Position numbers and translations under genes: made by a program. 64,000 bases of DNA, taken from positions 218,336,394-218,400,393 of the forward strand of contig NC_088792.1 of the NCBI RefSeq assembly GCF_011386835.1, read 5' to 3'. A model generated the notes under the pieces. That model had not been told where the DNA came from. It was given only the letters and a program-made list of their open reading frames with translations, and did not search any database. Source of the DNA: Chrysemys picta bellii (lineage: Eukaryota > Chordata > Testudines > Emydidae). Of this stretch, positions 58,534 to 64,000 are shown one piece after another; the stretch's first letter is position 1, and every line of letters starts with the position of its first letter.

Positions 58534-58942
58534 TCATCCCTGCTGGTATTGCCGATGTCCAGTGATGTGTTCTATGTAGATGTCTCTCGACCACCTGGTG
58601 GCCTCCAACACCACGAGTTGCTGCATCAGCCGAGCATAGCATTGACCGATTCCGCATTCTCTCAGCACTCGTTCGTTACTGGGGTCCCATGCGCCTAAAG
58701 CTCCGACAATCAGTGCGTATGTCTGGTGCCTGTGTGTCTGGACCTTAGTTCTCAAGGTTTTGTCCAGAGGGGCATATTTCTCTACCTTTCGAGCTCAGAC
58801 ATTGTGGAAGGCCGGAGTCCTGTTCTCAAACGGCACTGTGATGTCCACCATGAAGATCTTCTTCCAGTTCACATTGGTGGTGATGATGTCCAGTTGCAGT
58901 TGTCTGTCAGTTCCAGGGATGGCGGAGTTTACAGCTGCAGCC
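58534..58942 (-). pseudogene. R2-like LINE C-terminal endonuclease relic
   Basis: On the minus strand from about 58942 the frame gives VNSAIPGTDRQLQLDIITT, then KKIFMVDITVPFENRTPAF, one in-frame stop, then ARKVEKYAPLDKTLRT, IVGALGAWDPSNERVL, and TRWSRDIYIEHITGHRQY to a natural-looking stop at 58534. From memory these are the hallmarks of the R2-type restriction-like endonuclease and C-terminal region: the PD..(V/I)TN, VDVTVPFE, VGALG.WDP..(E/D) and RWSRDIY.EHITG blocks. About 135 residues survive with one stop. The reverse transcriptase is missing, and a hAT end abuts the 5' side. R2 elements normally sit in 28S rDNA; nothing here resembles rDNA. Confidence 0.7.
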
Positions 58943-59359
58943 AGCTGGGGTCCTGGCCGCTGGCCCCACTCAGCCCACTGCCGGCCTGGATTATGGAACC
59001 CCAGACCAGCAGCGGGCTGAGCGACTCAGCCCACTGCTGGTCTGGGGTTCCGGCCGCCGGCCCCTTGCCAGACAGAGTCCCGGCTGCCGGCCCCACTCAG
59101 CCCGCTGCCGACCTGGATGGACGGAACCCGGGCCGGCAGCGGGCTGAGCGGGGCCAGTGGCCGGGACCCCGGCTGGAAGGGGCCGGTGGACAGAATACCA
59201 GACCGGCAGCGGGCTGAGCGGCTCAGCCCGCTGCTGGTTTGGGGTTCCGTCTGCCCCCCGCGCTGCCGATCTGGCACGCAAAACCTTTTACTGGCACGTG
59301 AAACGTTTACATTAATGAAGACTTGGCACACCACTTCCCAAAGGTTGCCAACCCCTGAT
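58943..59359. mobile_element. hAT-type element end, GC-rich, CCAACCCCTG terminus
   Basis: The right end is CCAAAGGTTGCCAACCCCTG at 59340-59359. Inside are five or so degenerate units containing AGCCCGCTGC or GCAGCGGGCTGAGC in alternating orientation, which form several large potential hairpins. GGCACACCACTTCCC and GGCACGTGAAACG relate it to the element at 60085. The left end is not identifiable next to the R2-like relic. Confidence 0.6.
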
Positions 59360-60084
59360 ACAGAAGAAATATAAAAGTAGTATTGTTATTCCCCATGTGT
59401 TATCTAGTGATAGAAAACCAGTTTAGGGAGTAGAAAGCGGGCAACTTGCAAAGGTAATTTTCCAGCCCTGGAGCAAAGATCAAGGTATGTGCAGTCACTG
59501 TTCTCAGATTGTAGTTTAAACTAGGGATAGTAATTTTCCAGCATCTGTTATTTGTCAAGAATTATTCCAAGATGGTCTACGTAAAAGGTATGGAATTTTC
59601 CCCCTTGTTTTTGACCTCTCTTCCCCTTGAATTTTGTGTCTTTGGAAGTTGTGTGGCTGACGGTGCTGAATGCAGAAATCTTCCATGTGTGCTTTTACCC
59701 CTACCCCTCACCCAAATACATGACTTGAGGCTGACCTGGAGGCAGTGTTTTAGTCATGCTGAAGCAGCTCTCCAAAACTTTTATAAAAGCCAGTTTGTGT
59801 CTCTGGAATTTGTTATCCTTCTACTATGGTGCAGAAGGCAAGAATCTCAGATACAGTGGTGATAAATGCATTATAAATACCTCGCTAGAGAGTTAATAGT
59901 TGGGTGAGACTCTAAATGGTCCCAAATATGTTGCCTGGAATTTGTACATGCAATTATATTTTTGTTTGAATTGTGTAAACACGGTTTGTATGTGCAAATT
60001 CAAATATTTGCATGTGCAAATAATTGTACGTGCAAAATTAGAGGCCTGTTCTGAAAAAAAAAGTCTTTGTAAGTTGATCTATAA
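59360..60084. other. Intronic sequence, nothing recognised
   Basis: An open frame at 59572-59862 has no splice support. No named repeat found. Confidence 0.45.
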
Positions 60085-60390
60085 CAGGGATCGGCAACCT
60101 TTCAGAAGTGGTGTGCCGAGACTTCATTTATTCACTCTAATTTAAGGTTTCGCGTGCCAGTAATACATTTTAACGTTTTTAGAAGGTCTTTTTCTATAAG
60201 ACTATAATATATAACTAAACTATTGTTGTATGTAAAGTAAATAAGATTTTTTTAAATGTTTAAGAAGCTTCATTTAAAATTAAATTAAAATGCAGAGCCC
60301 CCCCCCCCCCCCCCCCCGGACCGGTGGCCAGGACCCGGGCAGTGTGGGTGCCACTGAAAATAAGCTTGTGTGCCGCCTTTGGCACGCGTG
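60085..60390. mobile_element. hAT-type element with exact duplication but missing right TIR
   Basis: The left end is CAGGGATCGGCAACCTTTC. The body continues GTGGTGTGCCGAGACTTCAT and a poly-C run (60299-60317), and stops at TTTGGCACGCGTG. The words TGATCTATAA at 60075-60084 and 60389-60398 are identical. The canonical right terminus of this family (a GGTTGCC...CCCTG type end) is not present. Confidence 0.75.
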
Positions 60391-61480
60391 ATCTATAATG
60401 AGAGGCTTGCCTGAGTGAAGACCACCTATATTAACTTTTAAAAGTAAACATCATCAGCCCCAGAGAAGCCATAATTTGAAAATAACTAATAGAGACAGAT
60501 TGGAGAGAAAATAGGAACATGGCTTTAGCCCTCTTAATCTTACTCGATTGGACTCAATTCATTTTATTTTATTTTTTTAGGGACAGAGTTAAAAATTTTG
60601 GAACATTCATTAGAGTCTACATTCAGAGAGTTTTGATAGAATCAGGCCAGACTGGAGAGTCTGACATGGCAGGGCTTTACACATCCAATTCTACTTTCCT
60701 CTCTTTAGCCTTTGATGTTGCAGTGAAGAAGAAAATTCATATTCATTGTTTGAATAAGAATAAGCGTATTTTAGGCTACAAATTATAATGATTTTACACT
60801 TATCCATATTCATAGTAGGACTTTTGTGGACATATTTGAAATGCCCATTCTTTTGTGCATCCACCAAAATCCCACCCGTGTATAACTTGATATTTGTACT
60901 GTCACCCCACTCTTTCCACTTCCCCTTCCTCTGCCACATTGTGCTGATTTACTTATATATTTGTCTAACTTAGTTCCAACCACCAATTTTCATCATGTTG
61001 AATAGTATCCTTCATATCATTGGGAATACTTTTGAGTGGAAATAGGGCCTTTAGATTCTAAACATTGTGTCTTCTTATGTGTTAGTGCTCTCGTGTGCAG
61101 GGCTATTTACAATCTAAATAATAATATAGACCCTCAGATTTTTCAGCTTCTGAAGGGTGGGATATCCTGTACACTATGCACTAATAAATTGGTGTAAAAG
61201 ATAAGGAGCATTGAGAAGATATAAGAATAGAAAAGAATGGTCCTTCATAAAGTCCATCTTAGTTCTTATCTTACTCCCTTTCTTATGCGCTATGGGGGAA
61301 TACCAGGCTGTAATATGTGATTTTAGTGATAATTAAGATTTCCTCTCTACCTCTATCAGTTCACTTCAGTCCTGATTTGTTATCATTTCTGCTGTTCTAC
61401 ATCTGTGTTTCTCCTGGACAGAAACTTCCAGCCTTCCCTAACTGTGTCATTGTTTAATGGTGTGGCCAGATATCCAATAT
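60391..61480. other. Intronic sequence, nothing recognised
   Basis: AT-rich intron without supported features. Confidence 0.5.
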
Positions 61481-61665
61481 GGAGATATCCTGTCTCCTAG
61501 AGCTGGAAGGGACCTTGAAAGGTCATTGAGTCCAGCCCCTTGCCTTCACTAGCAGGACCAAGTACTGATTTTGGCCCAGATCCCTAAGTGACCCCCTCAA
61601 GGATTGAACTCACAACTCTGGGTTTAGTGGGCCAATGCTCAAACCACTGAGCTATCCCTCCCCCC
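61481..61665 (-). mobile_element. Turtle tRNA-derived SINE with CR1-like tail
   Basis: On the minus strand it starts GGGGGGAGGGATAGCTCAGT. The A box is TAGCTCAGTGGTTTGAGCA (61636-61654) and the B box GAGTTGTGAGTTCAATCC (61601-61618). The tRNA-unrelated body contains GGTCCTGCTAGTGAAGGCAA, and the tail is CAATGACCTTTCAAGGTCCC, similar to CR1 3' ends. This is the architecture of the tortoise Pol III SINE mobilised by CR1. The Pol III boxes look close to functional. Confidence 0.85.
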
Positions 61666-62351
61666 GATATGAACCAAACTCATTTCAGTCAGTGTCTTAA
61701 CTCCTTTTCCCCCACCCGAATAGAATCATAATTGCAGCTTTGTTTGTGTATAGACGAGCACATACCTCAAAATGATGTAAGTTATGTGTGGGAAAACTAC
61801 TGAAGTAAATAAATATGAATTTACTATTTAACAAACTTTGTAATATATGTATACTTGTATAGGGGCTAAAAGGGATTATTTGCTGCTGTTGTTACTTACT
61901 TCTGTGGCAAGAAAAAGGAAGTGATTTGCACTTCTCTGACAAAGATTTTAAATGTTTTTATAACTCTGAGTTTTAGATGTTTGATTTGAGGCCTAAATTT
62001 GGCTGCAGTACAAGCTTCTCTGGATGACCTATATTAGAAGCACTTGAGGTTAAGATTGAATGCAAATAATTCAGAGCGATTTTTCTTTTAAACTGCCAGA
62101 GTGATGTCATCAAACTATACAGAATGTAAGTGGAGTGGGCTTGGTTCCTCTTAATTAAAGATTTTTCTATTGCATAATGACAGGACTTTTGACGTTTTGG
62201 TTCTGTATGATTGGGTCTTAATATAGTCAAAAGACTTTACTATCTCAGTGCTTACTCCAGAATTTATTAGACCTATAGATTTCTTCACAGTCCAATAGGG
62301 TGAACTAGGAATGAATTAATACTATGTAGTGTGGTGTACCTTTCATTTTTT
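61666..62351. other. Intronic sequence, nothing recognised
   Basis: AT-rich intron. The last bases (62340-62351) are the left copy of the duplication flanking the next repeat. Confidence 0.5.
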
Positions 62352-62442
62352 AAAAAGCAACAGAGGGTCCAGTGACACCTTTAAGACTAACAGAAGTATT
62401 GGAGCATAAGCTTTCGTGGGTGAATGCCCACTTCATCAGACG
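62352..62442 (-). repeat. Hammerhead-like retro-repeat, copy 3, complete 91-bp unit
   Basis: It is bounded by an exact 12-bp duplication CTTTCATTTTTT (62340-62351 and 62443-62454). The minus strand reads CG, then TCTGATGAAGTGGG, a loop, CCCACGAAA and GCTTATGCTCC. It continues to CTCTGTTGCTTTTT. The core order CTGATGA - stem II (GTGGG/CCCAC) - GAAA - short stem III (GC-TTAT-GC) - TC is that of a type I hammerhead. There is one extra A at the base of stem II and no clear stem I. Confidence 0.75.
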
Positions 62443-63173
62443 CTTTCATTTTTTGTGTGTCTGTCCATTAATGTCCCTTGAATCCATGTAGTTCCTGCAC
62501 TGGAGTATTTTTGTGAGTGAACAGGGCACTTATCAACACCAGGGTTCCCGATTGAATTCAGATATGATTCACTCATGACTGTAGCAGATGTTTTTGCTTT
62601 TTTAGATCAATGCTCATGTTGTGAGGCTTTTTCCCTATCCCCAAACAGATGCCCAGATTTTTAAACACTCCATCTAACATGAGGGGGGAAAAGTGCCAGG
62701 ATGTGAATATGGTCATTAGGAACAAAAATACTTTTATGTCATCTCTTATACATGGCACCACAGGTTAATCAACCACCTTAGAATAACCTAAATACAAAAT
62801 ATAAGAGCTCGTTAACTAAAGAATTCAGGACCTCATTTCTTGGCAAAAGTCATTTCCATTTTTCACTGGACTTCTATTTAATACTAAATACAGGTTTGCT
62901 TGGCACAGTGGCTGAACTAACAAAGGCTGCTTGCAGCAGTCATGCTCAGTACTAAATGTCTAAATATATCAGCAATAGGAGACCAGCTGCCAGGGCTGGG
63001 GGACCCAGTTGGTAGTGTTAAATTTTGAGAAAAGAGAATTTTTAAGTAAACACCCTCAAAATCAGGGAAACCAGTGGGTCTGATTCTGATCTCATTTACA
63101 CCAGTGTACAACAAGTAACTTCACTGAGGCCAGTGGAGTGTTGTGGTTGTTTAAAAATAAACAAACAAACAAA

Positions 63174-63303
63174 GTATGCATCCGAAGAAGTGGGCTGTAG
63201 TCCACGAAAGCTTATGCTCTAATAAATTTGTTAGTCTCTAAGGTGCCACAAGTACTCCTGTTCTTTTTGCAGATACAGACTAACACGGCTGCTACTCTGA
63301 AAC
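63174..63303 (+). repeat. Hammerhead-like retro-repeat, copy 4, with long tail
   Basis: The + strand core is CCGAAGA (mutated from CTGATGA) at 63182-63188, stem GTGGG/TCCAC (63190-63205), GAAA at 63206-63209, GC-TTAT-GC and TC. The body follows through GTGCCACAAGTACTCC to the tail GACTAACACGGCTGCTACTC. It sits between AAACAAACAAA-like stretches that may be its target duplication. Confidence 0.7.
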
Positions 63304-63711
63304 CAAACAAACAAAAAAACCCCAATGTAAATGAGAGGGGAATCAAACTGTGCCTCAGAGTGCGGGGAGGTGGTTGGGAAGAGTGATAGCAAAAGAGATG
63401 GAAAAACATTTTGGTGGGGAAGAGATGGATAGGATAACTGTAGTGGGTCAATTTAATCGGTCAGCTACACATATGTAAATGTTGATGTGAGCGGGATTGT
63501 ATTCATGTAACTGAGTGCAGAACTTAACTTGGTGCTTTTAAAAATTACCCTGAGTCAGACTGCTATTGAATGTTTATTACTTAGGGCTTGTCCACATGGA
63601 AACTTAGTATGTGGCAAGCTGGGGTGTAAATGTACAGCTGATTAGCCTGCCATGTGCTAACTGGTCAAATGGCCCCTGGTAACTCATACTAAAAGTTCCC
63701 TAGTGTGCTTT
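63304..63711. other. Intronic sequence, nothing firm
   Basis: A MITE-like word (GGGCTTGTCCACATGGAAAC) occurs at 63585 without an identified partner end. Confidence 0.4.
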
Positions 63712-64000
63712 CATAGAATCATAGAACTGTAGGACTGGAAGGGAGCTTGAGAAGGCAAGTCCAGCCTCCTGCACTGTAGCAGGACCAAGTAAACCTGGAC
63801 TATCCCTGACAGATTTTTGTCAAATCTGTTTTTTAAAACTTCCAAATATGGGGATTCCACAACCTCCCTTGGAAGCCTATTCCAGAGCTTAACTACCCTT
63901 ATAATTAGAAAGATTTTCCTAATATCTAGCCTAAATATCTCTTACTGCAGATTAAACTGCTTTCTCCATATACAGTAGGCCAGAAACCCCATCAAAGAAG
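63712..64000 (-). mobile_element. CR1 LINE 3' end, runs off the window
   Basis: The left edge carries the terminal octamer array in reverse (CATAGAATCATAGAAC), followed by TGTAGGACTGGAAGGGAGC and GGAAGCCTATTCCAGAGC. These are reverse complements of the CR1 3' region. The 5' part lies beyond 64000. Confidence 0.85.

Noticed and set aside
61601..61654. Functional tRNA gene
   Set aside because: A and B boxes are present, but the body continues into a SINE-specific region with a CR1-like tail, and the acceptor stem does not close.
1..64000. CRISPR arrays, operons, riboswitches, bacterial-type terminators
   Set aside because: None seen; the sequence is vertebrate intronic DNA.

Overview
The window is vertebrate nuclear DNA, most likely from a turtle (Testudines). 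The evidence is the repeat set: a tRNA-derived SINE with a CR1-like tail of the kind known from cryptodiran turtles, CR1 LINE 3' ends, MIR and L2 relics, many hAT/Harbinger-type MITEs with TGTAGACA-like ends, and reptile-type ERV LTRs. There is no prokaryotic gene organisation, and almost every open frame lies inside a repeat.

The only host gene I can support is SPIDR (scaffold protein involved in DNA repair), on the + strand. Two internal coding exons are convincing, 49209-49407 and 51622-51896. They have good splice sites, compatible phase, and match my memory of the human protein around its QKL...NTYF and DSLL(D/E)VVESQGAA blocks. A third phase-compatible exon-like segment at 55057-55199 is doubtful. 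The rest of the window is intron of this gene.

Layout. 1-9220: sparse intron with a MIR, a half fold-back hAT, a hairpin MITE and a MITE carrying a nested hAT. 9221-11932: a Harbinger-like element with a decayed transposase fragment, split by GC-rich inserts and a clean hAT with its target duplication. 12000-20900: MIR and L2 relics, several MITEs (one split by a hAT) and a solo LTR. 21263-24475: an L2-type LINE relic split by simple/AT-rich sequence and a 1,017-bp TA-flanked mariner-type element, abutted by an ERV LTR fragment. 27119-30377: tRNA-like modules and two hAT-type elements. 31958-35298: a rearranged ERV with inverted LTR ends between a 5-bp duplication. 37758-39068: two CR1 copies. 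40644-41856: a hAT inside a hAT. 45640-47925: mixed repeats. 49209-55199: the SPIDR exon region. 56764-64000: MITEs, an R2-like endonuclease relic, hAT ends, a tRNA-SINE, two hammerhead-like retro-repeats and a CR1 that runs off the end.

The most interesting material is a short retro-repeat found four times (24391, 33949, 62352, 63174). It carries a hammerhead-ribozyme-like core. One copy is a 91-bp unit flanked by a 12-bp duplication. Another has its 5' end replaced by a snap-back copy of its own downstream sequence. Also notable are the inverted-LTR ERV, an R2-like relic outside rDNA, and GC-rich modules shared by hAT elements with different ends.
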